Notes: a model not told the origin generated them from the letters alone. 64,000 nucleotides of DNA from Algorimicrobium algoritergicola (GCF_008086165.1 NZ_VSKL01000001.1:1178001-1242000), one strand, 5' to 3'. Shown: positions 8,975 through 18,697, counted from the stretch's first letter. Numbers and translations are program-made.

Positions 8975-9589
8975 TTAGCGTTTAGAAATCTCATCGCGAA
9001 TGTTTGCTGCCTTTTCGTAATCTTCGTTGGCAACAGCTTCATCAAGCATGTTATGAAGTTCCTCGAGAGATTGTGCTTTGTAATTCTCCTGAACACTTCC
9101 TGTTTCTAGCTCTTCAGCAATCAGATCATCTACTAAAATACTGTCAGATTCAGATTCGTCTTCATCTTCCGGATTGATTTTTAAGTAAATTCCAGCTTTA
9201 TCTAAAATGTTCTTGTAGGTGAAAATTGGTGCTTGAAATCGTAGCGCTAAGGCAATAGCATCACTGGTTCTGGCATCAATAATTTCTTCAGCGTTGTCAC
9301 GTTCACAAATAATGCTGGAATAGAAAACGCCATCCACTAGCTTGTGAATAATAACTTGTTTGACAATAATGTCAAAACGGTCAGCGAAATTTTTAAATAA
9401 ATCGTGGGTAAGTGGTCTAGGAGGTCTAATTTCTTTTTCCAAAGCTATAGCAATGGATTGTGCTTCAAAAGCGCCAATTACAATTGGCAACTTTCTATCA
9501 CCATCTACCTCATTTAATATTAATGCGTAGGCGCCATTTTGTGTTTGGCTGTATGAAATTCCTTTTATCTTTAGTCGTACTAAACTCAT
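8975..9589 (-). CDS. Bifunctional nuclease-domain protein with C-terminal UVR motif
   Basis: The first 150 residues form a bifunctional nuclease (DUF151) domain: LPIVIGAFEAQSIAIALE, then R-P-x-T-H-D-L, then I-D-A-R-T-S-D-A-I-A-L-A-L-R. The last 35 residues (L-E-E-L-H-N-M-L-D-E-A-V...Y-E-K-A-A-N-I-R-D-E-I) match the UvrB/UvrC (UVR) interaction motif. The two are joined by an acidic linker (about 140-165). Such proteins are conserved across Bacteroidota; their role is not settled, though nuclease activity has been reported for related proteins. The gene precedes the nucleoside transporter with a four-base gap. Confidence 0.88.
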   Translation of the reverse strand: MSLVRLKIKGISYSQTQNGAYALILNEVDGDRKLPIVIGAFEAQSIAIALEKEIRPPRPLTHDLFKNFADRFDIIVKQVIIHKLVDGVFYSSIICERDNAEEIIDARTSDAIALALRFQAPIFTYKNILDKAGIYLKINPEDEDESESDSILVDDLIAEELETGSVQENYKAQSLEELHNMLDEAVANEDYEKAANIRDEISKR

Positions 9590-9608
9590 AGTAATTTAAA
9601 AAACAAAG

Positions 9609-9650
9609 AACTGTTTAAATTAGGACTTTACCAAACTGAACGAAACAGTT
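9609..9650 (-). terminator. Possible terminator after etfBA
   Basis: On the minus strand AACTGTTT and AAACAGTT can pair (8 bp) around a 26-base loop and are followed by CTTTGTTTTTT. It lies between etfA and the nuclease gene. The loop is long, so the call is weak. Confidence 0.35.
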
Positions 9651-9708
9651 TTAGTAATTTATACCAACTTAAACAGCCCTTTTATAAATACAATTTAAAA
9701 AAATATAT

Positions 9709-10668
9709 TTACTGTTGTGCTTTAAACTCCTTTAATTTTTCAATCAATTTAGGAACAACTTCAAAAGCATCACCTACAATTCCATAATCAGCAGCTTTAA
9801 AGAAAGGCGCTTCTGGATCTGTATTAATAACAACTTTTACTTTTGATGCGTTTATACCTGCTAAATGCTGAATAGCTCCTGAAATTCCAATAGCAATATA
9901 TAAATTAGCAGCAACTGGTTTTCCAGTTTGGCCTACGTGTTCACCATGTGGTCTCCAACCTAAATCACTTACCGGTTTAGAGCAGGCAGTTGCTGCACCT
10001 AAAACACCGGCTAATTCTTCAATCATTCCCCAGTTTTCAGGACCTTTTAAGCCACGACCAGCTGAAACTACTATTTCGGCATCTGCAATGGTTACTTGAC
10101 CTGTTACTTTATCAACAGAATCTACATGAACTCCTAATTCTGGGATGTTAGGCGAAAAATCTTCAGCAGTTGCACTAGCTGAATTTTCTTTAACGCCATA
10201 TGCATTTTTAGAAACACCTACCAATTTTACATCGGTATCTATGGTAGTCATATTAAACGCTTTGTTAGTAAATGCGGTGCGTTTTACAGTAAATGGTGAA
10301 ACATTTGATGGCGCTTCAACCACATTGGATGCAAAACCAGCATCTAAATTAATAGCTAATAAAGGTGCTAAATACTTACTGTCTGCACTAGAGCTAACAA
10401 TAACGACTTTGGATCCTTCTTTTTTAGCTGCTTGAGAAATAACGCTTGCATAACCGTTCGCGTTAAATTTTTCCAATTCATTACTGGTAACTTTTAATAC
10501 TTTATCAACACCATGATTTCCAAGTACGCTTGTGTCATCAGCGTTAAAGGTAATTGCCGTTACGGTTGTACCCATTTGTTCCGCTACAGCTTTTGCATAA
10601 GATGCAACCTCTAAAGCGGTTTTTTTAAATTTTCCTTGTTCGGATTCTGTATATACTAAAACTGACAT
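9709..10668 (-). CDS. etfA: Electron transfer flavoprotein alpha subunit
   Basis: EtfA binds FAD and, with EtfB, carries electrons from acyl-CoA and other dehydrogenases to the quinone pool. The 319-residue product has an N-terminal ETF fold and the C-terminal FAD domain, with the signatures V-S-A-G-R-G-L-K-G-P-E-N-W (near residue 203), K-P-V-x-x-D-x-G-W, G-Q-T-G-K and Y-I-A-I-G-I-S-G-A-I-Q-H-L-A-G, and the final I-N-x-D-P-E-A-P. It is the second gene of an etfB-etfA pair; a 78-base spacer holding a strong stem-loop separates them. Confidence 0.96.
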   Translation of the reverse strand: MSVLVYTESEQGKFKKTALEVASYAKAVAEQMGTTVTAITFNADDTSVLGNHGVDKVLKVTSNELEKFNANGYASVISQAAKKEGSKVVIVSSSADSKYLAPLLAINLDAGFASNVVEAPSNVSPFTVKRTAFTNKAFNMTTIDTDVKLVGVSKNAYGVKENSASATAEDFSPNIPELGVHVDSVDKVTGQVTIADAEIVVSAGRGLKGPENWGMIEELAGVLGAATACSKPVSDLGWRPHGEHVGQTGKPVAANLYIAIGISGAIQHLAGINASKVKVVINTDPEAPFFKAADYGIVGDAFEVVPKLIEKLKEFKAQQ

Positions 10669-10685
10669 AATTTCATCAAAATTTA

Positions 10686-10740
10686 AATTTCAAAAAGTAA
10701 ATTCCAAAAATCGAATAGCTGGAATTTGTTATTTGAAATT
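10686..10740. repeat. Nested stem-loop between etfB and etfA
   Basis: Outer arms AATTTCAAA and TTTGAAATT (9 bp, 10686-10694 and 10732-10740) enclose inner arms AAATTCC and GGAATTT (7 bp, 10699-10705 and 10721-10727). No T-run follows on the minus strand, so a processing or stabilising role is more likely than termination. Confidence 0.6.
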
Positions 10741-10746
10741 GGGTTA

Positions 10747-11493
10747 TTATATTACTTTAGCTTCGTTATGAAGTAAGTTTACTAATTCTCCTACATTATC
10801 GGCATCAATTAATGTAACGGCACCTTTTGGTGCTGGCTTTTCGAATTTCACTGAAGCGGTTTCAGTTCCAGCATCTACTGGTTCCTTAACTTCTAAAGGT
10901 TTTTTTCTAGCCATCATAATCCCACGCATGTTTGGAATACGTAAATCGCTTTCTTCAACTAATCCTTTTTGTCCACCAATTACTAATGGTAAACTGGTAG
11001 AAACAGTTTCTTTTCCGCCGTCAATTTCACGCATAGCTATTGCTTTGGTACCGTCAACTTCTAGACTGATGCAATTGGTTACAAAGTTTGCACCAATTAA
11101 ACCAGCTATCATTCCTGGAACCATGCCGCCATTATAATCAATAGATTCACGTCCAGCAATTACTAAATCGTAACCACCTTCTTTAACCACGTTTGCTAAT
11201 TGTTTGGCAACTTGAAAGCCATCTTTAGCTTCCGTATTAACGCGGATTGCATTGTCTGCGCCAATAGCTAATGCTTTACGCAAAGTTGGTTCAGTTTCTG
11301 GTCCGCCAACATTAACGACAGTTACTGCAGCGCCTTGCTTCTCTTTAAACCACATAGCACGTGTTAAACCAAATTCGTCATTTGGGTTAATAACAAATTG
11401 CACACCATTGGTGTCAAACTTTGTGTCGCCATCGGTAAAATTAATTTTCGAAGTCGTATCAGGTACATGACTAATACATACTAATATTTTCAT
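10747..11493 (-). CDS. etfB: Electron transfer flavoprotein beta subunit
   Basis: EtfB is the AMP-binding partner of EtfA in the ETF heterodimer. The 248-residue sequence begins MKILVCISHVPDT, shows the N-P-N-D-E-F-G-L box and the ETF beta signature around V-I-A-G-R-E-S-I-D-Y-N-G (near residue 115), then M-R-E-I-D-G-G-K-E and L-P-L-V-I-G-G-Q-K-G-L. It heads the etfB-etfA unit and is divergent from the pyruvate dehydrogenase gene. A palindrome at 11565-11578 lies in the shared control region. Confidence 0.95.
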   Translation of the reverse strand: MKILVCISHVPDTTSKINFTDGDTKFDTNGVQFVINPNDEFGLTRAMWFKEKQGAAVTVVNVGGPETEPTLRKALAIGADNAIRVNTEAKDGFQVAKQLANVVKEGGYDLVIAGRESIDYNGGMVPGMIAGLIGANFVTNCISLEVDGTKAIAMREIDGGKETVSTSLPLVIGGQKGLVEESDLRIPNMRGIMMARKKPLEVKEPVDAGTETASVKFEKPAPKGAVTLIDADNVGELVNLLHNEAKVI

Positions 11494-11564
11494 ATCTATA
11501 TATTTATATTAAAAAGTATATTATTTTCAGGTTACGAAGTTAATTATTTTATTTTGAATATTTG

Positions 11565-11578
11565 CTATGCACGCATAG
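11565..11578. promoter_or_regulatory. Palindromic operator-like site between etfB and pdhB
   Basis: A perfect inverted repeat, CTATGC-AC-GCATAG, lies in the divergent spacer, about 70 bases from the etfB ATG and 46 bases upstream of the pdhB -7 box. There is no T-run. The shape suits a dimeric regulator controlling one or both units; no regulator gene is adjacent. Confidence 0.4.
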
Positions 11579-11598
11579 TAAATTTTTAAATCGAACTA

Positions 11599-11631
11599 TT
11601 GAGTAAAGTTTTTTAATTATTGTTATTTTTG
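11599..11631 (+). promoter_or_regulatory. Promoter of pdhB (Bacteroidota type)
   Basis: TTG at 11599-11601, a 22-base spacer and TATTTTTG at 11624-11631 match the Bacteroidota housekeeping promoter. The expected start of transcription is close to 11638, giving a leader of about 17 bases. Confidence 0.65.
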
Positions 11632-11654
11632 TCTTTCGTAATTATGATAAGTAA

Positions 11655-12632
11655 ATGAAGACAATACAATTTAGAGAAGCGATTTGTGAAGCCATGAGCG
11701 AAGAAATGCGTCGTGACGAAAGTGTTTATTTAATGGGTGAAGAAGTTGCCGAATATAATGGTGCATACAAAGCATCTAAAGGTATGCTTGACGAATTCGG
11801 CCCAAAACGTGTTATTGATACACCAATTGCCGAGCTAGGTTTTGCTGGAATAGCTATTGGATCTACCATGACAGGAAATAGACCGATTGTAGAATATATG
11901 ACGTTTAATTTCTCATTAGTTGGTATTGACCAAATTATAAATAATGCAGCAAAAATCAGACAAATGTCTGGTGGCCAATTTCCATGTCCAATTGTTTTTC
12001 GTGGCCCAACAGCTTCTGCTGGTCAGTTAGGAGCAACGCATTCACAAGCTTTTGAGAGTTGGTTTGCCAACACACCTGGTTTAAAGGTGGTAATACCTTC
12101 TAATCCTTATGATGCAAAAGGTTTATTAAAAGCAGCCATTCGTGATAACGATCCTGTGATTTTTATGGAGAGTGAGCAAATGTATGGCGATAAAGGTGAA
12201 GTGCCAGAGGGCGAATACACCATTCCGTTAGGCGTTGCAAAAATTAAACGCGAAGGAACTGATGTGACTATCGTATCTTTCGGTAAAATTATCAAAGAAG
12301 CATATAAGGCTGCAGATGAATTAGCTAAAGATGGTATTTCATGTGAAATTATCGATTTAAGAACTGTACGACCAATGGATCGTGAAGCTATTTTAAAATC
12401 GGTTAAAAAAACAAATCGTTTAGTCGTTTTGGAAGAAGCTTGGCCTTTTGGAAATGTAGCAACAGATATTACGTATTTAGTACAATCGGAAGCGTTTGAT
12501 TATTTAGATGCGCCAGTTGTAAAAATAAATACAGCAGATACACCTGCACCTTATTCACCAGTTCTTTTAGAGGAATGGTTGCCTGATTATAAAGATGTGA
12601 TTAAGGCCGTTAAAAAAGTGATGTATAAATAA
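11655..12632 (+). CDS. pdhB: Pyruvate dehydrogenase E1 component, beta subunit
   Basis: This subunit forms the thiamine-diphosphate E1 of an alpha2beta2 2-oxoacid dehydrogenase, turning pyruvate into acetyl groups. The 325 residues show the transketolase pyrimidine-binding region with MGEEVAEYNGAYK, the EYMTFNFS box, GATHSQAFESWFANTPGLKVV and the C-terminal half beginning V-T-I-V-S-F-G. The acetoin or branched-chain enzymes are close relatives, but the match to bacteroidal PDH E1 beta is good. The alpha subunit and E2 are not in the window. A terminator follows within 60 bases. Confidence 0.92.
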   Translation: MKTIQFREAICEAMSEEMRRDESVYLMGEEVAEYNGAYKASKGMLDEFGPKRVIDTPIAELGFAGIAIGSTMTGNRPIVEYMTFNFSLVGIDQIINNAAKIRQMSGGQFPCPIVFRGPTASAGQLGATHSQAFESWFANTPGLKVVIPSNPYDAKGLLKAAIRDNDPVIFMESEQMYGDKGEVPEGEYTIPLGVAKIKREGTDVTIVSFGKIIKEAYKAADELAKDGISCEIIDLRTVRPMDREAILKSVKKTNRLVVLEEAWPFGNVATDITYLVQSEAFDYLDAPVVKINTADTPAPYSPVLLEEWLPDYKDVIKAVKKVMYK

Positions 12633-12654
12633 ATACGTATTTTTTACGTTTATA

Positions 12655-12690
12655 AAACTTCATTGGCTAGATTGTTGATGAAGTTTTTTT
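12655..12690 (+). terminator. Intrinsic terminator after pdhB
   Basis: AAACTTCAT (12655-12663) pairs with ATGAAGTTT (12678-12686), followed by a run of T. It ends only a few bases before the next start codon, so the DUF5686 gene is probably read by leakage through it or from a promoter hidden in the same 64 bases. Confidence 0.75.
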
Positions 12691-12696
12691 ATAACT

Positions 12697-15198
12697 ATGA
12701 GATTTAATCTACTACTTTTTATATTTGCCCTTGCTACTTTTGTTGGTTACGCCCAAACAAAAGTTAGTGGCTATGTGTTTGATGAAAACAATGAACCCGT
12801 TGCTTACGCGAACATAATTTTTAAGGATTCTTTTGAAGGCACCATAACTGATGAAAATGGTCGTTTCTATATGGAATCTAATAAAACGTGGCCAACGCTA
12901 ATTGTGTCCTTCGTAGGTTATAAAACCATAGAGTTACCATTGGATAAGAAAGTGAATTACGATTTACGTTTCACTATTGAAGAAGAGGCCGCAGCACTTA
13001 ATGAAGTGTTTATTGTAACAGGAAAACAATCTAAGAAAGCAGAAGAAAATCCAGCCATTGCGATTCTGCAAAAAATTTGGGAGCGCAAACGTCAAAATGG
13101 CTTGAGTCAGTTTAAGCAGTATGAATACGATAGATATGAAAAAGTAGAATTCGATTTAAATACCATTGATAGTGCTTTAGTAAAAAGCAACTTATTCAAA
13201 GGCATGGAGTTTATTTTTGAACAAGTAGATACATCTAAAGTTACAGGAAAAACATATTTACCTATTTTTTTAAATGAAGAGGTCGCTAAAGTTTACGGCG
13301 ATAATTTATTAAACAAAGAAAAAATAGAATTAAAAGGAAACAAAAACTCGGGCTTTAGTAATAACCAAAGCATCATTGCTTTTATCAAGGATTTATATTC
13401 GGAATATGATGTGTACGATAACTATCTGAAATTTTTCGATAAAAGTTTCGTGAGTCCAATATCAAGAACAGGTGTCAATACCTATAATTATGTATTATCT
13501 GATAGTGCATATCGCGACAATAAATGGTGTTATAACATTATTTACTATCCACGACGCAAAAATGAATTGACCTTTAAAGGCGATTTCTGGGTGAATGATT
13601 CCACATTTGCTATCAAGGAAATTAATATGCAAGCTTCAAAAAGTGCCAATATAAACTGGGTAAAAGAAATTTATATTGAGCAAGAATTTGATGTATTAAA
13701 TGATTCTGTGTTTCTTATAAAACGCGATTATTTTATGTCCGATTTCACCTTTAGTAAAAAAGAGGAGTCTCGCGGTGTTTATGGTAAACGAACCACGCTA
13801 TATGATAATTACGAGTTTAATAAGACCAAAGACGAAAAATTTTACAAAGAAGAAGTATTCGATTATAATTTAGATGCCTACAATCGAGAAGATGATTTTT
13901 GGGATGAAAACCGAATGGAAGCTTTAAATAATGATGAAAAGGGTGTTTATCAAATGTTAGATACTTTAAAAACCGTTAAAAAGTTTAAGCGGTTGTATAA
14001 TGCAGGAAGTATTTTGGCTTCTGGTTATATTGAGTTTGATGAATTAAATCTGGATTATGGTCCTATTTTTTCAACCGTTGGTTATAATGATGTGGAAGGT
14101 GTTCGGCTACGAGCAGGCGCAAGAACGTATTTTGGACCTAATGATTTATGGCGTTTACAAGGGTTTTTAGCTTATGGCTTTAAAGATGATAAAGTGAAAT
14201 ATGGTTTTTCGGCCAAGTATTTATTAAACAAGCGAAACCGATTAATTGTATCCGCAGGCCATAGGCGTGACATTGAACAAATTGGTGCCAGTTTAACCAC
14301 GTCAACCGATGTTTTAGGGCGAAGTTTAGCCTCCAATGCTGTTTTTAGTACAGCTACCAATGATAAATTGACTAATATTAATCTAACCGCTTTAGCTGTT
14401 GAACTAGAGCCGATTAAAAACGTGTTGTTTCGCGTGGGAGGCGATTATAGAACGCTGTCTTCAGCTTCGCCAACTTTTAGTTTAGATTATGTAGATCCGG
14501 AATCCGCTACTGGTATTTCATCAGAAATAAAACAATTTGAAAGTACCATAGCTGTATCCTATTTCCCAGGCAGAAAAATGGTAGGTTACGGTGTAGAACG
14601 TCGTAATGGAAATGATACCTATGCATCTATATTTGCACAATATACGGTGGGTGATAAAATATTTTTTAACAGTGATTTTAATTACACCAAGTTACAACTT
14701 TCATATATTCAACCATGGCAATTAGGCGGTTTAGGTCGCCTGTATTCTACCATTGAAGTCGGTAAGACCTTTGGAACGGTTCCATTAGGTTTATTAAGTG
14801 TGGTTCCTGGTAACCAGTCGTATTTCTCTATTTATAAGTCGTTTTCACAGTTGAATTATTATGAGTTTGTAACAGACACCTATGCCTCTTTGCATTTGGA
14901 ACATAATTTTAATGGCCGTTTATTCTCTAGAATTCCTTTTTTAAGAAAACTAAATTGGCGTGAAATTGTGGGAGTTCGTGGAGTTTGGGGAGAGTTGTCG
15001 GATGCTAATATAGCTATGAGTGCACCCTCCAATATTCCATTAGTAGCGCCAACAGACGAAATTTATTACGAATATAGCCTTGGTATTGGTAATATTTTTA
15101 AAGTGTTTAGAATAGACTTTAACTTCCGTGGAAATTATCATGACGTTCCGGATGCACGTAACTTTGGTGTGACAGGAAGTTTTGGATTTAATTTCTAA
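12697..15198 (+). CDS. DUF5686 / carboxypeptidase-regulatory-like outer-membrane protein
   Basis: The 833-residue product has a signal peptide ending in YAQ and an N-terminal carboxypeptidase-regulatory-like domain (about 20-105: KVSGYVFDENNEPVAYANI...GRFYMES...SFVGYKT). A long middle region follows, and the C-terminal third has alternating aromatic strands ending in F-N-F, as in an outer-membrane barrel. This is the architecture of the DUF5686 family in Bacteroidota, whose role is unknown. The terminal phenylalanine suits export by the BAM complex. Confidence 0.82.
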   Translation: MRFNLLLFIFALATFVGYAQTKVSGYVFDENNEPVAYANIIFKDSFEGTITDENGRFYMESNKTWPTLIVSFVGYKTIELPLDKKVNYDLRFTIEEEAAALNEVFIVTGKQSKKAEENPAIAILQKIWERKRQNGLSQFKQYEYDRYEKVEFDLNTIDSALVKSNLFKGMEFIFEQVDTSKVTGKTYLPIFLNEEVAKVYGDNLLNKEKIELKGNKNSGFSNNQSIIAFIKDLYSEYDVYDNYLKFFDKSFVSPISRTGVNTYNYVLSDSAYRDNKWCYNIIYYPRRKNELTFKGDFWVNDSTFAIKEINMQASKSANINWVKEIYIEQEFDVLNDSVFLIKRDYFMSDFTFSKKEESRGVYGKRTTLYDNYEFNKTKDEKFYKEEVFDYNLDAYNREDDFWDENRMEALNNDEKGVYQMLDTLKTVKKFKRLYNAGSILASGYIEFDELNLDYGPIFSTVGYNDVEGVRLRAGARTYFGPNDLWRLQGFLAYGFKDDKVKYGFSAKYLLNKRNRLIVSAGHRRDIEQIGASLTTSTDVLGRSLASNAVFSTATNDKLTNINLTALAVELEPIKNVLFRVGGDYRTLSSASPTFSLDYVDPESATGISSEIKQFESTIAVSYFPGRKMVGYGVERRNGNDTYASIFAQYTVGDKIFFNSDFNYTKLQLSYIQPWQLGGLGRLYSTIEVGKTFGTVPLGLLSVVPGNQSYFSIYKSFSQLNYYEFVTDTYASLHLEHNFNGRLFSRIPFLRKLNWREIVGVRGVWGELSDANIAMSAPSNIPLVAPTDEIYYEYSLGIGNIFKVFRIDFNFRGNYHDVPDARNFGVTGSFGFNF

Positions 15199-15403
15199 AA
15201 TTCAGACAACTTTTTTTTAAATTAATTAAAAAAGATAGACCCCTTCTTTTAAGAGTAATTTTCCTATTTATAAAATACAAGATTTAATCCGATTACTTAT
15301 TCTTGAAATTATCAAATGGGGAATTGGATTTCTTTTTTGGGAACGTGTTATTCGACATATACGTATCAGCAAATTCAAATTATAGGATCTAAATTAATTT
15401 TAG
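15199..15403. other. Gene-free stretch before the ppa promoter
   Basis: I see no ORF, strong hairpin or repeat in this AT-rich segment. A weak AAAAGA/TCTTTT pairing near 15230-15255 may end the preceding message. Confidence 0.4.
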
Positions 15404-15434
15404 TTGCCCAAACCCAAAGACTTGCGTATCTTTG
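15404..15434 (+). promoter_or_regulatory. Promoter of ppa (Bacteroidota type)
   Basis: TTG at 15404-15406, a 20-base spacer and TATCTTTG at 15427-15434 followed by C match the consensus fully. The leader of about 86 bases contains distant complementary arms AAGGCTT (15450-15456) and AAGCCTT (15498-15504), whose meaning is unknown. Confidence 0.75.
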
Positions 15435-15526
15435 CAGCCCATAAAAAGTAAGGCTTTTAAAATTGAAAGTACTTTAATGGCGTGAAGAAATAAAAACAAG
15501 CCTTTAAAAGGTTAAAATAACATATA

Positions 15527-16054
15527 ATGACAAAAAACGGAAAATTAACTTTCGATGTATTGATCGAAATACCGAAAGGAAGTAGAAACAAATATGAATA
15601 TGATTTCGATTTAAAAAAAATACGTTTTGACCGTATGCTTTTTTCATCCATGATGTATCCAGCCGATTACGGATTTATTCCAGAAACATTAGCATTAGAT
15701 GGTGACCCATTAGATGTTTTAGTGTTAGGTGGTGAGCCAACATTTCCTATGTGTGTGGTAGAAGTGAAGCCAATTGGTGTTTTCCATATGGCTGACGAAA
15801 AAGGACCAGATGAGAAAGTTATCTGTGTGCCTGTTTCTGATCCGATTTGGAATATTTTGAATGATTTATCAGATATGAATTCACACCAAATTAAAGAAAT
15901 TGAACACTTTTTTCAAGTTTATAAAGATTTAGAAAAGAAAAAAGTTGATGTTGGTGGCTGGGGTAATGCAGAGGAAGCCTACGATATTTTAAACAAATGT
16001 ATAGATCGTTACGAGAATAGCGAACATAAAGCAAATGGTAATTTCACCATATAG
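15527..16054 (+). CDS. ppa: Soluble inorganic pyrophosphatase (family I)
   Basis: This cytosolic enzyme splits pyrophosphate from biosynthetic reactions. At 175 residues it has the normal bacterial family I length. Active-site boxes are E-I-P-K-G-S-R-N-K-Y-E-Y near the N terminus, M-Y-P-A-D-Y-G-F-I-P-E-T, and D-G-D-P-L-D-V-L-V, whose aspartates bind Mg2+; D-x-x-x-D-E-K follows. It has its own promoter and terminator, and the membrane pyrophosphatase gene is next. Confidence 0.97.
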   Translation: MTKNGKLTFDVLIEIPKGSRNKYEYDFDLKKIRFDRMLFSSMMYPADYGFIPETLALDGDPLDVLVLGGEPTFPMCVVEVKPIGVFHMADEKGPDEKVICVPVSDPIWNILNDLSDMNSHQIKEIEHFFQVYKDLEKKKVDVGGWGNAEEAYDILNKCIDRYENSEHKANGNFTI

Positions 16055-16075
16055 TTGTAAGAAACACAGTAATAT

Positions 16076-16109
16076 AAAGCCCTTCTATAATTAAATAGGA
16101 GGGTTTTTT
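16076..16109 (+). terminator. Intrinsic terminator after ppa
   Basis: CCCTTCTAT pairs with ATAGGAGGG (one G-T pair) around a six-base loop and is followed by six T. It separates ppa from hppA, implying separate messages. Confidence 0.85.
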
Positions 16110-16170
16110 AGTTTTAATGTATTTCACTACTTTAGCGAGCTAATTAACAAATTAAAAAAATTATTAATAT

Positions 16171-18618
16171 ATGGAATCAATGATGATTTATATGCCAATA
16201 GCCATGGCACTTTTAGGATTAATTTATATGGTCGTAAAGAAATCTTGGGTTATGAAACAAGATGCTGGAGACGGAAAGATGAAAGAAATTTCAGATCATA
16301 TTTATGAAGGAGCTTTGGCTTTTTTAAATGCCGAGTATAGATTACTTGCCATATTTGTAGTTATAGTAAGTATTGCACTTGCAGCTGTATCATTTATTGT
16401 TCCAACAACACACTGGTTAATTGTAGTTGCTTTTATTTTTGGAGCTGTTTTTTCTGCCTTTGCAGGAAATATAGGTATGAAAATAGCAACGAAAACCAAT
16501 GTAAGAACGACACAAGCGGCTAGAACAAGTTTGCCAAATGCACTTAAAGTGTCTTTTGGTGGTGGAACTGTTATGGGATTAGGAGTTGCTGGATTAGCAG
16601 TTCTAGGTTTAACCATATTTTTTATCATTTTCTATAACTACTTTATGGGTGGAGCAGCTGGAACTTTTTCAGTTGAAAAAATGACAATTGTTTTAGAAAC
16701 ATTAGCTGGTTTCTCTTTAGGAGCTGAATCTATTGCTTTATTTGCTCGTGTTGGTGGTGGTATTTATACCAAAGCTGCAGATGTTGGAGCCGATTTAGTT
16801 GGAAAAGTTGAAGCTGGTATTCCAGAAGACGATCCAAGAAATCCTGCAACTATTGCAGATAACGTTGGTGATAACGTAGGAGATGTTGCCGGAATGGGAG
16901 CCGATTTATTTGGTTCGTATGTAGCTACTGTATTAGCAGCTATGGTTCTTGGTAACTATGTAATTAAGGATATGGGTGGAATTATTAACGATGCCTTTGG
17001 AGGTATTGGTCCCATTTTATTACCTATGGCTATTGCTGGTGTTGGTATTATTATATCCGTGATTGGAACCATGTTAGTGAAAATTAAAAGTAACGACGCT
17101 AAAGAACCTCAAGTTATGGGCGCTTTAAACCTTGGAAACTGGGTGTCTATTGTTTTAGTTGCTGCGGCATGTTTTGGTTTAGTAACTTGGATGTTGCCAG
17201 AAACGATGCAAATGAATTTCTTTGGTGAAGGCTTACAAGAAATCTCTTCCATGCGTGTATTCTATGCAACGTTAGTTGGTTTATTTGTGGGTGCAGTCAT
17301 TTCTTCGATAACTGAATATTATACAGGATTAGGTAAAAAACCTATTTTAAATATTGTACAACAATCAAGTACAGGTGCAGGAACCAATATTATTGCTGGT
17401 TTAGCGACTGGTATGATTTCTACTTTCCCTTCAGTATTATTATTTGCTGGAGCCATTTGGGCGTCTTATGCGTTTGCTGGTTTTTATGGTGTGGCTTTAG
17501 CAGCTTCAGCTATGATGGCAACAACTGCTATGCAATTAGCTATTGATGCATTTGGTCCTATTGCTGATAACGCAGGTGGTATTGCTGAAATGAGCGAACA
17601 GGAACCTATAGTAAGAGAACGTACTGATATCTTGGATGCTGTTGGAAATACAACTGCTGCTACTGGAAAAGGTTTTGCTATTGCTTCTGCAGCATTAACA
17701 TCTTTAGCCTTATTTGCTGCTTATGTAACGTTTACAGGTATTGATGGAATTAATATTTTTAAAGCGCCAGTTTTAGCCATGTTATTTGTGGGTGGAATGG
17801 TGCCTGTGGTATTTTCTGCTTTAGCCATGAATGCAGTAGGAAAAGCGGCTATGGAAATGGTAGAAGAAGTACGTCGTCAGTTTAGAGAAATTCCAGGAAT
17901 TATGGAAGGTACTGGGAAACCAGAATACGATAAATGTGTGGCAATTTCTACTGAAGCGTCTTTAAGAGAAATGATGTTACCAGGTTTATTAACAATTGGT
18001 TTTCCTTTAGTAATTGCATTTGTTCCTATGCTTTTTGGTATGGATAATATGGCCATTGCTGAAATGTTAGGTGGTTATATGGCTGGTGTTACTGTTTCTG
18101 GTGTGCTTTGGGCTATTTTCCAAAACAATGCTGGTGGTGCTTGGGATAACGCTAAAAAATCCTTTGAAGCTGGCGTCATGATTAATGGAGAAATGACCTA
18201 CAAAGGTTCTGAAGCGCATAAAGCTGCAGTAACTGGAGATACGGTTGGAGATCCATTTAAAGATACATCTGGTCCATCTATGAATATTTTAATTAAACTA
18301 ACCTGTTTAATTGGATTGGTAATTGCACCAATTTTAGGTGGTCATTCTGCTGAAACTGGTTTGGCTATTACTGAAACTACGGAAGTTGTAGAAGGACTTA
18401 CGGCTAAAAAAGTATATGTTGATTTTGTGATTAAAACAGACGATTTTGCAAAAGCTGTCGTTAGCGTTACCAATGTAAATGGTAATGATAGTGTTATAGA
18501 AGAATTAGTAATTTCTGGAACAAAAGCAGAAGTAGATGCTAAAATTTCCAAGCTAAAAGAAGAGTCTACACAATTCAAAATGGATGTAACAGACGATAGA
18601 CCAATTCAGGTTAAATAA
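16171..18618 (+). CDS. hppA: Membrane-bound ion-pumping pyrophosphatase, K+-dependent
   Basis: The product couples pyrophosphate hydrolysis to Na+ or H+ export across the inner membrane. It is 815 residues with about 16 hydrophobic segments. It carries the pyrophosphate-binding box [11 protein letters not shown] with [20 protein letters not shown], and a later acidic cluster around [11 protein letters not shown]. The Ala in [10 protein letters not shown] (where K+-independent enzymes have Lys) marks the K+-dependent class, and in Bacteroidota these are commonly Na+ pumps; ion choice is inferred. The last 85 residues (from about 730) are a soluble, charged tail not needed for the core. An ATG after a short leader opens the gene. 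Confidence 0.95.
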   Translation: MESMMIYMPIAMALLGLIYMVVKKSWVMKQDAGDGKMKEISDHIYEGALAFLNAEYRLLAIFVVIVSIALAAVSFIVPTTHWLIVVAFIFGAVFSAFAGNIGMKIATKTNVRTTQAARTSLPNALKVSFGGGTVMGLGVAGLAVLGLTIFFIIFYNYFMGGAAGTFSVEKMTIVLETLAGFSLGAESIALFARVGGGIYTKAADVGADLVGKVEAGIPEDDPRNPATIADNVGDNVGDVAGMGADLFGSYVATVLAAMVLGNYVIKDMGGIINDAFGGIGPILLPMAIAGVGIIISVIGTMLVKIKSNDAKEPQVMGALNLGNWVSIVLVAAACFGLVTWMLPETMQMNFFGEGLQEISSMRVFYATLVGLFVGAVISSITEYYTGLGKKPILNIVQQSSTGAGTNIIAGLATGMISTFPSVLLFAGAIWASYAFAGFYGVALAASAMMATTAMQLAIDAFGPIADNAGGIAEMSEQEPIVRERTDILDAVGNTTAATGKGFAIASAALTSLALFAAYVTFTGIDGINIFKAPVLAMLFVGGMVPVVFSALAMNAVGKAAMEMVEEVRRQFREIPGIMEGTGKPEYDKCVAISTEASLREMMLPGLLTIGFPLVIAFVPMLFGMDNMAIAEMLGGYMAGVTVSGVLWAIFQNNAGGAWDNAKKSFEAGVMINGEMTYKGSEAHKAAVTGDTVGDPFKDTSGPSMNILIKLTCLIGLVIAPILGGHSAETGLAITETTEVVEGLTAKKVYVDFVIKTDDFAKAVVSVTNVNGNDSVIEELVISGTKAEVDAKISKLKEESTQFKMDVTDDRPIQVK

Positions 18619-18640
18619 ATAGTGTAATATTATAGTACTA

Positions 18641-18670
18641 AAAACCACGCTAACCAGCGTGGTTTTTTTA
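18641..18670 (+). terminator. Intrinsic terminator after hppA
   Basis: AAAACCACGCT pairs perfectly with AGCGTGGTTTT around an AACC loop, then more T. It is the strongest-looking terminator on the left half of the window. Confidence 0.92.
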
Positions 18671-18697
18671 TAAGTCAAAACTTTTATATTTTTAATC

